The notes under the pieces: model-generated | The model's input: the letters and a program-made list of their open reading frames with translations, nothing else | The model's database searches: none | What the model was told of the DNA's origin: nothing | Translations under genes and position numbers: made by a program | Origin: Desulfitobacterium_A nosdiversum | Lineage (GTDB): Bacteria > Bacillota > Desulfitobacteriia > Desulfitobacteriales > Desulfitobacteriaceae | DNA length: 64,000 nt | Reading direction: 5' to 3' | NCBI RefSeq assembly: GCF_049860565.1 | Contig: NZ_CP172056.1 | Coordinates: forward strand, 3,100,001 to 3,164,000 | Shown here: positions 39,917-49,578 of the stretch, piece by piece | Numbering within the stretch: the first letter of the stretch is position 1 | Layout: each line of letters begins with the position of its first letter

Positions 39917-41371
39917 TTAAAGACTATAATTCGGAGATTCTTTGGTAATCGTAACATCGTGAGGATGACTTTCCCGTAAGCCTGCCTGGGTCATACGAAT
40001 AAATTGACTTTCGTTTCTTAAGGCTTCCAGATTTTTAGCTCCACAGTAGCCCATACCTGCACGTAAACCACCGATCATTTGATAGGCCGTATCGGCCAAA
40101 GAACCTTTATACGGAACTCTGCCTTCGATTCCTTCTGGAACAAGTTTTTTATCTTTTTCTTGGAAATAACGGTCTCCGCTTCCAGCCTTCATAGCTGAAA
40201 TCGAACCCATACCACGATAAACCTTAAAACTCCGTCCTTGATAAATCTCCAAATCTCCAGGGCTTTCCTCAGTTCCAGCAAAAAGGCTTCCGATCATAAC
40301 CGTGTGTGCCCCTGCTGCTAAAGCCTTAACGATATCCCCAGAGAACTTAATTCCGCCGTCACCAATAATCGGGATTCCATGTTTGCTCGCTTCTGCATAA
40401 CAATTCATAATTGCAGTAATTTGCGGCACTCCAATTCCAGCAACAACCCGCGTTGTACAGATTGACCCCGGTCCAATCCCAACTTTAACTGCGTTTGCAC
40501 CTGCTTCAATAAGTGAACGAGTTGCCTCACCGGTGGCAACGTTTCCTGCAACAATTTGCAGATTAGGAAAAGCATCTCGTAATTCTTTAACCTTCTCAAT
40601 AACTCCTGACGAATGGCCATGTGCTGTGTCAAGGACAATTACATCAGCCCCCGCTTTATATAGGGCTTCCGCTCTCTGAAGTGTATCGTCCGTAACACCA
40701 ACTGCAGCACCTACACGCAGACGACCTCTGTCATCTTTCGCCGAGTTTGGATATTGACGCGTCTTTTCAATATCCTTAATCGTAATTAATCCTTTAAGGT
40801 AACCTTCATCATCTACAATCGGTAACTTTTCAATCCGATGATGTGCTAAAATCTCTTTAGCATGTTCTAAGGTTGTTCCAATCGGTGCCGTAATTAAATT
40901 TTCCTTCGTCATGACTTCACCAATCGGGCGTTGATAATCCCGTTCAAAACGCAAATCCCGATTGGTTAAAATCCCAACTAATTTTCCTTCTACAGTAATC
41001 GGAACACCTGAAATTCGATAACGTGACATCAATGCCAAAGCGTCTTCAATCTTATCTTCAGGATGAAGAAAAATCGGATCTGTGATAACTCCATGTTCAG
41101 AACGTTTAACTTTATCAACTTCTAAAGCTTGTTGTTCTATTGACATATTTTTATGAATAATTCCGATTCCGCCCTCGCGTGCCATAGCAACAGCCATCCT
41201 TGAATCCGTAACAGTGTCCATACCAGCGCTCATTAGAGGCATATTCAATTTAATTGCGGGGATCAGATAAGTACTAACATCTATATCTCGGGGAAGAACA
41301 TCCGATTTAGCCGGTACGAGTAGAACACCATCGAACGTGAGACCTTCGCCAATAATTTTAGCTGAGAGCAT
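39917..41371 (-). CDS. guaB: Inosine-5'-monophosphate dehydrogenase
   Basis: 484 residues, the usual length. The TIM barrel is interrupted by two CBS domains (residues 95-210). The catalytic Cys lies in GPGSICTTRVVAGIGVPQ, and the substrate-binding segment GDGGIKFSGDIVKALAAGAH and the flap region are present. It oxidises IMP to XMP in guanine nucleotide synthesis. The ATG follows AAAGGAG. No purine riboswitch is visible upstream. Confidence 0.97.
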   Translation of the reverse strand: MLSAKIIGEGLTFDGVLLVPAKSDVLPRDIDVSTYLIPAIKLNMPLMSAGMDTVTDSRMAVAMAREGGIGIIHKNMSIEQQALEVDKVKRSEHGVITDPIFLHPEDKIEDALALMSRYRISGVPITVEGKLVGILTNRDLRFERDYQRPIGEVMTKENLITAPIGTTLEHAKEILAHHRIEKLPIVDDEGYLKGLITIKDIEKTRQYPNSAKDDRGRLRVGAAVGVTDDTLQRAEALYKAGADVIVLDTAHGHSSGVIEKVKELRDAFPNLQIVAGNVATGEATRSLIEAGANAVKVGIGPGSICTTRVVAGIGVPQITAIMNCYAEASKHGIPIIGDGGIKFSGDIVKALAAGAHTVMIGSLFAGTEESPGDLEIYQGRSFKVYRGMGSISAMKAGSGDRYFQEKDKKLVPEGIEGRVPYKGSLADTAYQMIGGLRAGMGYCGAKNLEALRNESQFIRMTQAGLRESHPHDVTITKESPNYSL

Positions 41372-41611
41372 AAGGAACTCCTTTCAAATGTTTCTAAATA
41401 TTATATCAGAATATTGACCAATATAGTAGTATTTTTTATAGGCAGCGCGAATAATGCAATAATTACAATAATTACGCAATAATTTTTCAAAGCAATTGCT
41501 GCTAAATAATTAAAGAAAAAATAATTAAAGACTTTCTCACTCTTCTTATTTTTAAGGTATTATAGTAAGGACAAATAAAAATGACACCATTTGACTTTAG
41601 AGGAGGTTCAC

Positions 41612-42121
41612 ATGTTTTACCGTATTCAACAATTTTATTATGGCTTATTTCCTCAAATAACTTCTAAAGATCTTATTCTTATTCAAGCTTATCTCCCGGA
41701 AAGAGCTATTTCTCTTTTTACCGCCCAACTTCCGGCAGATCAACGCCATTGTCTTGATGTTGCGCAGGACTTGCTCAAAATTAATCCCGCATCTCTGTCT
41801 CTATCTCAAAAAAATCAATTAATTCAGGCTGCGTTGCTGCATGATTGTGGTAAGACTCTCTATCCTTTAAAATTATGGCAGCGCGTTTATGTTGTATTAG
41901 CAGCCCATCTTCCTCAGTTAATCTGGGATTACTTAAAAAGCTTATCTCAGATTCAATCTTTATCGCGCCCCCTTGAGTTAGCAAAAGAGCATCCAAAATG
42001 GGGTGCGGAACTTTCTGCTCAGGCAGGTCTTGAGGAAGAAGTGGTTCAGCTTATTCGCTTTCACCATACACCAAAGTCTGAAGTTGGAAATTTGCTCTAC
42101 TTAGCAGATAATCGTCATTAA
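41612..42121 (+). CDS. HD-domain phosphohydrolase
   Basis: 169 residues. The HD motif lies in LLHDCGKTLYP (residues about 74-84), with further His ligands at KEHPKWGAEL and IRFHHTPK, matching small HDIG-type proteins. The natural substrate is unknown. AGGAGG is 5 bases from the ATG at 41612; a TTG seven codons upstream would run through the Shine-Dalgarno itself and is rejected. It stands alone, divergent from guaB. Confidence 0.85.
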   Translation: MFYRIQQFYYGLFPQITSKDLILIQAYLPERAISLFTAQLPADQRHCLDVAQDLLKINPASLSLSQKNQLIQAALLHDCGKTLYPLKLWQRVYVVLAAHLPQLIWDYLKSLSQIQSLSRPLELAKEHPKWGAELSAQAGLEEEVVQLIRFHHTPKSEVGNLLYLADNRH

Positions 42122-42139
42122 AAGATTTTGATTATTATC

Positions 42140-42179
42140 TAAAAAAGAAGGTCTAAACACATTAAGGTTTAGGCCTTCT
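42140..42179 (-). terminator. Terminator overlapping a stop codon
   Basis: On the minus strand AGAAGGcCTAAAC and GTTTAGaCCTTCT are followed by TTTTTA. The proximal arm includes the TAA stop codon of the coiled-coil gene. It also lies 18-58 bases beyond the end of the convergent HD gene and may serve both. Confidence 0.85.
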
Positions 42180-42456
42180 CTTGATTTTCCTCTATTTTTT
42201 CCTGCAGTTTCATTATTTCACGGTTTTTTGAAAAAATCCATTTCGCAAATCGTGTATTATCCCGCTGTAAACGAATATTTTCTTTTTCCAGTTTATGGAC
42301 AAGTGTCACTTTTTCCCGCTCTACTTTTTCAAGAAGGTTCATTAAAACTCTGCGACTCACTCGCAGATGCTCAATTCGCTGCTCAAGTTCTCCCACTCGG
42401 TACTTGGTCAGTCGGAGTTCTTCCTTTAAACTCTTTATTTCTTCATGGCTGTCCAA
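42169..42456 (-). CDS. Small coiled-coil protein
   Basis: 95 residues, almost entirely heptad-like (SHEEIKSLKEELRLTKYRV, GELEQRIEHLRVSRRV, MKLQEKIEENQ), so a parallel or antiparallel coiled coil is likely. The start is TTG at 42456 after a weak GGGGGTG. No function can be assigned. A terminator overlaps its stop codon, which supports it being a real gene. Confidence 0.6.
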   Translation of the reverse strand: MDSHEEIKSLKEELRLTKYRVGELEQRIEHLRVSRRVLMNLLEKVEREKVTLVHKLEKENIRLQRDNTRFAKWIFSKNREIMKLQEKIEENQEKA

Positions 42457-42509
42457 GCCAACACCCCCGGCATCAGTTTCCTTTATAGTTTATGCCAGGG
42501 GGAAACGAT

Positions 42510-43676
42510 TTAATCCTTAGTTCTTAAAAACTCTTGCACCCTTGTTACCGCTTCTCGTAATATCTCTTCCTCTTGAACTAAGGCAATCCGTACAAAGCCT
42601 TCCCCATGATCACCAAATCCGACGCCCGGTACAACAATGACACCCGCCTCACGCGCTAAATCAGTAGCAAACGTCAGAGAATCCTGATGAGTAGGGACAG
42701 GAGCCCATAGAAACATGGATCCCTTCGGTGCCGGTATCTTCCAGCCTGCCTCCGCAAATCCCTCAATTAAAATATCTCTCCGTTTTTGATAGGTTTGACG
42801 GGTCTCTTCAACCTGAGGCTGACGAACACTTAAGGCATAGCTTCCCGCTTTCAGAACAGGAGCGAAGATACCATAGTCAATATTAGATTTAAGCTCGCAT
42901 AAGGCTTCAATAACCTCGGCATTTCCAACAACAAAACCTAATCTTGCCCCTGCAAAATTAAATGTTTTCGAAAGAGAATGAAACTCAACGCCAACCTTCT
43001 TGGCCCCCTCAGCCTGTAAGAAACTCACGGGTCGATAACCATCATAAGCCAACTCCGAATAGGCTACATCGTGACAAACAATGAGATCATAGGTCTTTGC
43101 AAATTTTACGACTTCATCGAAAAACTCCAATGGCGCTACCGCTGCCGTAGGATTGTTTGGATAGTTTAAAACCATCATTTTGGCCGTTCCTGCAACATCA
43201 GGATCAATCGCATCCAAATCGGGTAAAAAATCATTTTCAGCGGATAGCGGCAAGGGAATTTTCTCTCCGCCTGCTATCACAAGGCCTGCCGTATAGATTG
43301 GATATCCAGGATCAGGAATAAAAGCAGAATCGCCCGGATCAATAAGCGCTAAAAAAATATGGGCTAAACCATCTTGAGATCCCATAAGCGGAAGAACTTC
43401 ATGTTCAGGATCCAAATTGACTTCAAAACGGTTCTTATACCATTTTGCACAACTTTCCCTAAATTCTTTAGTTCCCCGTGTTAAGGTATATCCATATTGA
43501 TTCCCATCCAGAGCGGCTTGGCCTAATACGTTCCGAATTTCGGCCGATGGGGCTCGGTCCGGACTTCCAATGCTTAAATTAATAAGACTTTTTCCTTGCT
43601 CCTGAAGTTCGTTTTTAAGATCATCCATTTTTGAAAAAACGGAAGCTCCCAACCCTTGAAGTCGTTGTGCTCTCAT
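42510..43676 (-). CDS. PLP-dependent aminotransferase, DapL-like
   Basis: 388 residues from ATG 43676, 8 bases from GGAGG; an ORF extension to 43697 passes over the Shine-Dalgarno. It is a class I aminotransferase: NYPNNPTAAV, the PLP-lysine motif SLSKTFNFAGARLGF, and the phosphate-binding Arg region RIAL. Sequence flavour is that of LL-diaminopimelate aminotransferases used for lysine and peptidoglycan in Clostridia, but other substrates are possible. It is followed by the coiled-coil gene and preceded by the PHP gene. Confidence 0.8.
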   Translation of the reverse strand: MRAQRLQGLGASVFSKMDDLKNELQEQGKSLINLSIGSPDRAPSAEIRNVLGQAALDGNQYGYTLTRGTKEFRESCAKWYKNRFEVNLDPEHEVLPLMGSQDGLAHIFLALIDPGDSAFIPDPGYPIYTAGLVIAGGEKIPLPLSAENDFLPDLDAIDPDVAGTAKMMVLNYPNNPTAAVAPLEFFDEVVKFAKTYDLIVCHDVAYSELAYDGYRPVSFLQAEGAKKVGVEFHSLSKTFNFAGARLGFVVGNAEVIEALCELKSNIDYGIFAPVLKAGSYALSVRQPQVEETRQTYQKRRDILIEGFAEAGWKIPAPKGSMFLWAPVPTHQDSLTFATDLAREAGVIVVPGVGFGDHGEGFVRIALVQEEEILREAVTRVQEFLRTKD

Positions 43677-43749
43677 AACTTTATCCTCCTGCTCCACCTA
43701 TTTTTAAGCTGCATTTTATAGTTGTATGTTGATACTCAATGCCATTCCG

Positions 43750-44595
43750 CTATTTCCTCAGACAGATTGTTAAATCACGAATCTGTTCAACAACATCATA
43801 GGAAACTCCCCAGCCTCCAAGTTTTACTCCCATCTTACGCCCTTCACCGTGAAAATCGGATCCTCCTGTCATAATTAAGTGAAATTTCCGAGATATTTCC
43901 CGGTACTGTCGTTCCTCTTCAGGTGTATGATCAGAATGGCTTACTTCTACTCCCTGGAGGCCTTCGTTAACCCAAATCTGTATAAACTTTCCCAGGTCAT
44001 GCTGCCCAGGATGCGCTAAAACTGCTACGCCGCCTGCTTCACGAATTAGGTTAATTCCTTCTTTAGGTGCCAGCTTAAATCGAGGGACATAGGCTGGAGC
44101 TTTTGCTCCAATATACTGAGTAAAGGCATCCTTAATCGACTTTGCATAACCGTGTTGAATCAGCGCTTGCGCTATATGTGGACGCCCCACTGATTCACCC
44201 TTTGCAATAGCTTTAATTTCACTAACAGAAATATCAATTTTCATATTATGTAATCGGTCGAGAATCTTGAGCATTCGTTTCATTCTTGCTTCGCGTAATT
44301 CTCGAAGCTTATCCTGAAACTGTTTAGATTCCTGATCTGGTTCATAACCTAAAATGTGGACCTCCGTCCCCTGCCATTCCGTATTTAATTCAATCCCTTT
44401 TAGAATTTCGACTCCAAATTCTTTACCCGCTTTAATGGATTCACTCCAGCCGCTTACCGTATCGTGATCTGTTATTCCAACCGCTTTCAGCCCGATCTCT
44501 GAAGCTGCTTTGATAAGTTCATATGGCGTCAATAAGCCATCCGATGCTGTCGTATGGCAATGCAAATCTGCTTCAGGAAAACGCTTTATCCCCAA
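43750..44595 (-). CDS. PHP-domain phosphoesterase
   Basis: 281 residues. Metal-binding motifs in order: DLHCHTTASDG, GITDHDTVSG, then HPGQHD and GGSDFHGEGR. This matches the YciV/TrpH group, some members of which are RNase AM or 3',5'-nucleotide phosphatases. The start is TTG 44595, 8 bases from AAAGGAG; an upstream TTG at 44619 lacks a Shine-Dalgarno. It follows the dipeptidase gene by 36 bases. Confidence 0.9.
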   Translation of the reverse strand: MGIKRFPEADLHCHTTASDGLLTPYELIKAASEIGLKAVGITDHDTVSGWSESIKAGKEFGVEILKGIELNTEWQGTEVHILGYEPDQESKQFQDKLRELREARMKRMLKILDRLHNMKIDISVSEIKAIAKGESVGRPHIAQALIQHGYAKSIKDAFTQYIGAKAPAYVPRFKLAPKEGINLIREAGGVAVLAHPGQHDLGKFIQIWVNEGLQGVEVSHSDHTPEEERQYREISRKFHLIMTGGSDFHGEGRKMGVKLGGWGVSYDVVEQIRDLTICLRK

Positions 44596-44631
44596 ATAAT
44601 CTAACTCCTTTATAAGCAAAACGATTTTCTT

Positions 44632-45582
44632 TTATTTTATCACATTCATTAATAAACGCATAAAATTCTTGTAGAAAATCTGTTCAATTTCACTTTGAGA
44701 AAAACCCGCTTGGAGTAATGCTTCCGCTAAATTGGGATATCTTCCGACATGCTCCAGCCCATAAGGGGCTTTATCAATACCATCAAAATCAGAACCCAAA
44801 CCAATGGACTCAACACCTGAAATATCAGCAATATGGGATATGTGCCTGACCACATCGTTTAAACTTGCTTTCCCATCAGCGCTCAAAAAATGGGGATAGA
44901 AATTTACTCCAATGAGCCCTCGATTTCTTGAGAGAGCTTTTAGCTGATCATTCTTTAAATTTCGGGGATGCTGACATAACTCATAAGCACAGGAATGCGA
45001 GGCGATAATCGGAGCATCCGATAAATCCAGGACATGATAGAATCCCTCCTCATTTAGATGAGAAACATCGATTACCATTCCTAATTCATTCATCCGATGA
45101 ATTACGCTTTCACCCAGACGTGTTAAACGGCTATGGGTACGTTCACCTGCTCCATCCGCAAGGGCATTTCTTTGATTCCAAGTTAACCCTAAAGCTCTAA
45201 CGCCAAGTTGATAAATAATATCCAGCATAAACAGGCTTTCACCTAAAATTTCTCCACCTTCAACACTAAGTAAAATTCCCAGTTTATCCGTGTGCGGAAG
45301 CTGTCTGAGCTCCTCTTGACTAAGAACTATCATAACCTTTTCAGGATTTTCTGAGATGAACTGATGTAGAGCATGAATTAATTCTAGACCACGTAGGGTT
45401 GCCGATGAAGGCTTAAATTCACTTTCTATATAGCAAGCCATGACTTGAAGCGCTAGTCCGCCTTCCCGAGCCCGTTCAAGGTCCCAATGCCCCCCTTCAT
45501 TGCCTTGTTTTAAGCTTCGTTTACCCTGAATATAGTTGCCGATACTATCACAATGTCCGTCTGCCACCCACGGTCTTAACAC
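44632..45582 (-). CDS. Membrane-dipeptidase-like zinc dipeptidase
   Basis: 316 residues. It carries the renal-dipeptidase pattern: VADGHCDS (metal ligands), LLSVEGGE, IDVSHLNEEGF, IIASHSCAYELCQHPRN and GSDFDGI. The enzymes cleave dipeptides, sometimes D-containing. There is no signal peptide, so it is cytoplasmic. The GTG at 45582 is 7 bases from AAAGGAG; an ATG two codons before it is too close. Confidence 0.9.
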   Translation of the reverse strand: MLRPWVADGHCDSIGNYIQGKRSLKQGNEGGHWDLERAREGGLALQVMACYIESEFKPSSATLRGLELIHALHQFISENPEKVMIVLSQEELRQLPHTDKLGILLSVEGGEILGESLFMLDIIYQLGVRALGLTWNQRNALADGAGERTHSRLTRLGESVIHRMNELGMVIDVSHLNEEGFYHVLDLSDAPIIASHSCAYELCQHPRNLKNDQLKALSRNRGLIGVNFYPHFLSADGKASLNDVVRHISHIADISGVESIGLGSDFDGIDKAPYGLEHVGRYPNLAEALLQAGFSQSEIEQIFYKNFMRLLMNVIK

Positions 45583-45614
45583 GGTCATTCTCCTTTCGCT
45601 ATTCCCAATTGATT

Positions 45615-45659
45615 TTTTATAGAAGAAAGCACCTGCCTGCCGAAGCAAACAGGTGCTTT
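45615..45659 (-). terminator. Terminator of spoVS
   Basis: On the minus strand AAAGCACCTG and CAGGTGCTTT close a 14-base loop and are followed by CTTCTAT and an A/T-rich run. It lies 11 bases after the spoVS stop. Confidence 0.75.
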
Positions 45660-45670
45660 TCCATTTCTTT

Positions 45671-45931
45671 TTAGCGAGGTTCGACGATCAACTTGATTGC
45701 CGTTCTCTCTTCACCATCAATTTGAATGTCTGTAAAAGCAGGAATGCAAACGAGATCCACACCACTGGGAGCGACAAATCCTCTTGCAATAGCTACCGCT
45801 TTAACAGCTTGATTCAAGGCTCCTGCACCTATTGCCTGCAATTCAGCTCCTCCTCTTTCCCGTAGTACTCCGGCCAGAGCTCCTGCTACCGAATTCGGGC
45901 TCGACTTAGCTGAGACTTTTAACACATCCAT
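45671..45931 (-). CDS. spoVS: Stage V sporulation protein S
   Basis: 86 residues, the same length as Bacillus SpoVS. It starts MDVLKVSAKSSPNSVAGALA and contains the conserved GAGALNQAVKAVAIARGFV and IPAFTDIQIDGEERTAI. SpoVS is an Alba-fold protein needed for late spore formation. The ATG at 45931 is 9 bases from AGGAGG; a longer ORF from 45973 is not supported. It lies downstream of ymdB and rny, the order seen in Bacillus. Confidence 0.95.
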   Translation of the reverse strand: MDVLKVSAKSSPNSVAGALAGVLRERGGAELQAIGAGALNQAVKAVAIARGFVAPSGVDLVCIPAFTDIQIDGEERTAIKLIVEPR

Positions 45932-46144
45932 GAACGACAACCTCCTGTTCAATACGCTGACATGAATTTCCACTACATTGCTATTTATTCTCGATTAGGT
46001 AAAAAAATCCTCTTTTCACTTCTGTGATTTTTCAGATTTTTTTGTACAAATACTCTTATCCCTAGCCTTAATGCGAGAATAATCGTCATGATTAAACAAA
46101 CATTTTATATATTATCGTTCTTATATCTGAATTTTTATAAAGTT

Positions 46145-46933
46145 TTATTTTTTGCCTTGAGCTGTTTTTTGTATAGGAACAATTTGAAGCGCTTTGCCTG
46201 AGCGGTCGTCTACCGAAATCATAACCGCATTAATCTGAATTGGACCCGTCGCAATCTCAAACTTTACTGGCATCTGGGTTAAAAAACGATTGATAATAAG
46301 CTCCTTTTTTACGCCAAGAACCGAATCTCGAGGACCGGTCATACCTACATCCGTAATATAAGCTGTACCTTGTTCAAGGAGACGAGCATCTGCCGTTTGC
46401 ACGTGGGTATGAGTCCCTAAAACAGCGGTTACTTTTCCATCGAGGAACCACCCCAACGCAATTTTCTCTGATGTAGCTTCAGCGTGAATATCGACAAGAA
46501 TAATCTGCGTTTCTTTTGCAATCTCGTTGACCAAACGAATACTCATGCTAAAAGGATCTTCCAGCGGCGGAAGATAAACACGCCCGGATAAATTAATAAC
46601 TCCTACTTTTCGCCCTGACTTGCGTATCATTCCATAACCTTTTCCAGGAGCACCTATCGGATAATTGGCAGGACGAATCAGGCGAGTCTCTTCGTCTATA
46701 TATTTCATAATCGTCCGTTGGTCCCAAACATGATTGCCCATCGTTATGAATTCTATCCCTGCCGCATAGAGTTCTTCAGCAATCTCCTTGGTTAATCCCT
46801 TACCTCCAGCTGCATTTTCAGCGTTAGCAATGGTGATATCAATGGAATATTCATCTTTTAGTTCATTTAGAAATAAACTGATCGCTTCTCTCCCTGGATT
46901 TCCAACGATATCCCCTATAAATAAGATATTCAA
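46145..46933 (-). CDS. ymdB: YmdB-like metallophosphoesterase
   Basis: 262 residues of the TIGR00282 family. Metal ligands are in GDIVGNPGR, NAENAAGGKG, TMGNHVWDQ, DIHAEATSEK and GTHTHVQTAD. In Bacillus YmdB is a 2',3'-cyclic nucleotide phosphodiesterase that affects biofilm and nanotube decisions. The start is TTG, about 7 bases from GAAGGTG. It lies between an unknown gene and spoVS. Confidence 0.93.
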   Translation of the reverse strand: MNILFIGDIVGNPGREAISLFLNELKDEYSIDITIANAENAAGGKGLTKEIAEELYAAGIEFITMGNHVWDQRTIMKYIDEETRLIRPANYPIGAPGKGYGMIRKSGRKVGVINLSGRVYLPPLEDPFSMSIRLVNEIAKETQIILVDIHAEATSEKIALGWFLDGKVTAVLGTHTHVQTADARLLEQGTAYITDVGMTGPRDSVLGVKKELIINRFLTQMPVKFEIATGPIQINAVMISVDDRSGKALQIVPIQKTAQGKK

Positions 46934-47029
46934 AAGATCACCTTCACAGTCTTTATGCTTAAAAATATTCTTCTCAATAAAAAGAAAGGATAACCCCCCA
47001 GAATCGCATAAATTATGACAAAAATTAAA

Positions 47030-47566
47030 TTAAAACTCAACCTGGCGAAAATTCTCTTTATATACCAATACCCGTCCGTCTTCACGGACAGCAACAAAGT
47101 TCTTATCGAGTTCACTTTCTTGAAGCTGTTCAAGAATTTGTTCAATAATTTCTTCTTGAAATTCGAGTTCATCCTCCATTAAATCCATCTCATCATACAC
47201 TAATTCCTGTGTAGAGCTTCCTTTCACTAAATCCACAATAAGCCCTACTTCAGCCTGATTCATGCTCTCTACGTCACGTGTAATCGTTAGACGGTAAAAA
47301 TCTTCCTCTTTTTTTCCTTCAGTCTTACATAATTTCATGGGTCTTGATTCTAGCTGGTGAAAAACATCTATGGCATCCCGAATCTTATCAGGAAAATGGC
47401 CATCCTGACCAGAGGCAAAAAGAAGAAACTGGAATTTTAGAGCATGCTGTTCTCGCAAATATCGAACCGAGCAAACTTCCGGGTAGCGTACCAGAATTGA
47501 AATGAGCAAACCCACTTCATCCGGAACCTGTCCTCCCTCTTTATATTGGAAGTTTACACTCTTCAT
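47030..47566 (-). CDS. Hypothetical protein between rny and ymdB, 178 residues
   Basis: Not recognised. It begins MKSVNFQYKEGGQVPDEVGL and has an alpha/beta N-terminal half (HALKFQFLLFASG) and a strongly acidic helix (DEMDLMEDELEFQEEIIEQI) before the end. No signal peptide or membrane helix. The ATG has GAGAGG upstream. Its place between rny and ymdB, which are adjacent in Bacillus, suggests a lineage-specific gene linked to RNA turnover or sporulation, but this is inference. Confidence 0.75.
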   Translation of the reverse strand: MKSVNFQYKEGGQVPDEVGLLISILVRYPEVCSVRYLREQHALKFQFLLFASGQDGHFPDKIRDAIDVFHQLESRPMKLCKTEGKKEEDFYRLTITRDVESMNQAEVGLIVDLVKGSSTQELVYDEMDLMEDELEFQEEIIEQILEQLQESELDKNFVAVREDGRVLVYKENFRQVEF

Positions 47567-47667
47567 GTTGTCAATCCTCTCTTTTTAGCAAGTTTAAACT
47601 ACTTATATTAAAGCATTTGTTATTATTCGTCGTATTCTTTTAAAGTCCTGCTAAAAAAAATTGGATA

Positions 47668-47699
47668 TAAACGAAAGCAGGCGAATAAAATCGCCTGCT
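47668..47699 (-). terminator. Terminator of rny
   Basis: On the minus strand AGCAGGCGA and TCGCCTGCT close a 6-base loop and are followed by TTCGTTT. It lies 24 bases past the rny stop. Confidence 0.75.
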
Positions 47700-47722
47700 G
47701 TGTTTTCAAATCTTATTTTTAT

Positions 47723-49273
47723 TTATTTCGCATAATCAACGGCACGCGTCTCACGAATGACAACAACTTTAATTTGACCGGGATATTCAAGTTCTTCTTC
47801 AATCCGCTTACTAATCTCATGAGCAACTCGCGGAGCTAAAACATCATCAATTTTATCGGGTTTAACAATAATGCGTATTTCTCGACCAGCTTGGATAGCA
47901 AAAGATTTTTCGACACCTTCGAAAGTATCTGCAATCTCTTCAAGCTTTTGTAAACGCTTGATGTAAGACTCTAGAGTTTCCCTGCGAGCTCCTGGACGTG
48001 CTGCTGATACTGCATCTGCTGCGGCCACCAAAACTGCTTCAATTGTTTTTGCTTCAACATCACCATGATGGGCTTCGATAGCATGGATTACATCTGCAGA
48101 CTCTTTGTACTTTCTCGCCAAATCAACACCGATTTGAACATGAGTTCCTTCCGTATCATGGTCTACAGATTTACCTAGATCGTGCAGCAATCCCGCGCGT
48201 TTTGCCAATTGAACATCTACGCCAAGTTCTGCTGCCATCAATCCAGCCAGATGCGCTACTTCCATAGAATGCTTGAGTACATTTTGGCCATAGCTTGTTC
48301 TGAATTTCAATCGACCTAAGAGTTTGATAATTTCTGGATGGAGACCATGAACTCCTGTATCGAATGTCGCTTGTTCTCCTTCTTCACGGATTCGTTGCTC
48401 AACTTCTTTTTGAGCCTTTTCAACCATTTCCTCAATCCGAGCAGGATGAATTCGGCCGTCTGCTATCAGTTTTTCTAAAGCTACTCGAGCGACTTCTCTA
48501 CGGATAGGGTCAAATCCCGAAAGAATAACAGCCTCGGGCGTATCATCAATGATTAGATCAATACCTGTTAAGGTCTCCAGCGTCCGAATATTTCTGCCTT
48601 CACGTCCGATAATTCGTCCCTTCATTTCATCGCTCGGTAAAGCAACAACCGAAACCGTAGTTTCAGCAACATGATCTGCAGCACACCGTTGAATCGCCAA
48701 AGAAACAATATTCTTTGCTCTCTTTTCGGCTTCTTCTTTGGCTCGAGTTTCGATTTCTTTGATCAAAATCGCAGATTCATAGCGAACTTCTTCTTCAACG
48801 CTTTGTAAAAGAACTTGTTTAGCTTCCTCCGTAGAAAGACCAGAAATGCGTTCCAATTCTTCCTTTTCCTTAGCAACCTTCGCTGTAAGCTCCTCACGCA
48901 GTTTTTCTGCCTCTTCCTCTTTGCGATGTAAGGTTTCTTCCTTGCGTTCGAGAGATTCCATTTTACGATCCAGTGTTTCTTCTTTCTGAGTAATCCTTCG
49001 TTCTAATCGCTGTACTTCAGAACGCCGTTCGCGAACTTCTTTTTCAGCATCGTTGCGGATCAGCATTACTTCCTCTTTAGCTGCAACAACCGCCTCACGA
49101 CGTTTTGCTTCCGCCGCCGACTCTGCATTATCGACAATGCGTTTGGCTTCAATTTCTGCAGAACCGATGACTTTTTCAGCTGTGCTTTTACGAATGATCC
49201 ACCCAATAAAGCCACCTATACCCAGTGCTATAATGACCAGCACTCCAGAAACGATAATACTTGTAACCTCCAA
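47723..49273 (-). CDS. rny: Ribonuclease Y
   Basis: 516 residues, the usual length. One N-terminal transmembrane helix (SIIVSGVLVIIALGIGGFIG) is followed by a long coiled coil (residues about 30-200), a KH domain (DEMKGRIIGREGRNIRTLET) and an HD domain (LLHDLGKSVDHDTEGTH). RNase Y is a membrane-bound endoribonuclease that starts decay of many mRNAs in Firmicutes. The start is TTG after AGGAGG. It is monocistronic with its own terminator. Confidence 0.97.
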   Translation of the reverse strand: MEVTSIIVSGVLVIIALGIGGFIGWIIRKSTAEKVIGSAEIEAKRIVDNAESAAEAKRREAVVAAKEEVMLIRNDAEKEVRERRSEVQRLERRITQKEETLDRKMESLERKEETLHRKEEEAEKLREELTAKVAKEKEELERISGLSTEEAKQVLLQSVEEEVRYESAILIKEIETRAKEEAEKRAKNIVSLAIQRCAADHVAETTVSVVALPSDEMKGRIIGREGRNIRTLETLTGIDLIIDDTPEAVILSGFDPIRREVARVALEKLIADGRIHPARIEEMVEKAQKEVEQRIREEGEQATFDTGVHGLHPEIIKLLGRLKFRTSYGQNVLKHSMEVAHLAGLMAAELGVDVQLAKRAGLLHDLGKSVDHDTEGTHVQIGVDLARKYKESADVIHAIEAHHGDVEAKTIEAVLVAAADAVSAARPGARRETLESYIKRLQKLEEIADTFEGVEKSFAIQAGREIRIIVKPDKIDDVLAPRVAHEISKRIEEELEYPGQIKVVVIRETRAVDYAK

Positions 49274-49578
49274 GTGGACTTCACCTCCTTCACTCTGTGT
49301 TTTTTACTTTATAATTTTACAATAAAAAAAACTGGGTCTCACCAGTTTCGAAAAATACCTTAAATTCAAAGACAAACGTCTTCTGTTTCCTACAAACCCA
49401 AACGCGCTAGCTGAAAACCCCCATATTATATACTAACAACGATGAAATCTATAAGAAAACCTTAAGGTTAATTTTACGGAAACAGGCTTCTTCGTAAAGT
49501 TTAATATCTTTTGAAAATATTGTCAAGAATATCCTTCAACACTAGGCCCTTCAGCGATTTTTATGCCTTGAATGGGAC
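49274..49578. other. Intergenic region between rny and recX
   Basis: This 305-base gap holds the recA-recX operon terminator (49321-49348) and the rny promoter region. A palindrome ATGGGACT-T-AGTCCCAT at 49572-49588 spans the recX stop codon. Nothing else of note was seen. Confidence 0.6.
49321..49348 (-). terminator. Terminator of recA-recX
   Basis: On the minus strand AAACTGG-TGAGAC-CCAGTTT is followed by TTTTTATT. It lies 230 bases past the recX stop and 48 bases upstream of rny. Confidence 0.75.

Noticed and set aside
41372..41611. Purine riboswitch upstream of guaB
   Set aside because: The region is A/T-rich and lacks the paired loops and conserved core.
46930..47172. Minus-strand ORF of 80 residues between ymdB and the 178-residue gene
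   Set aside because: It overlaps the end of the well-supported 178-residue gene in another frame; its hydrophobic run is a frame shadow.
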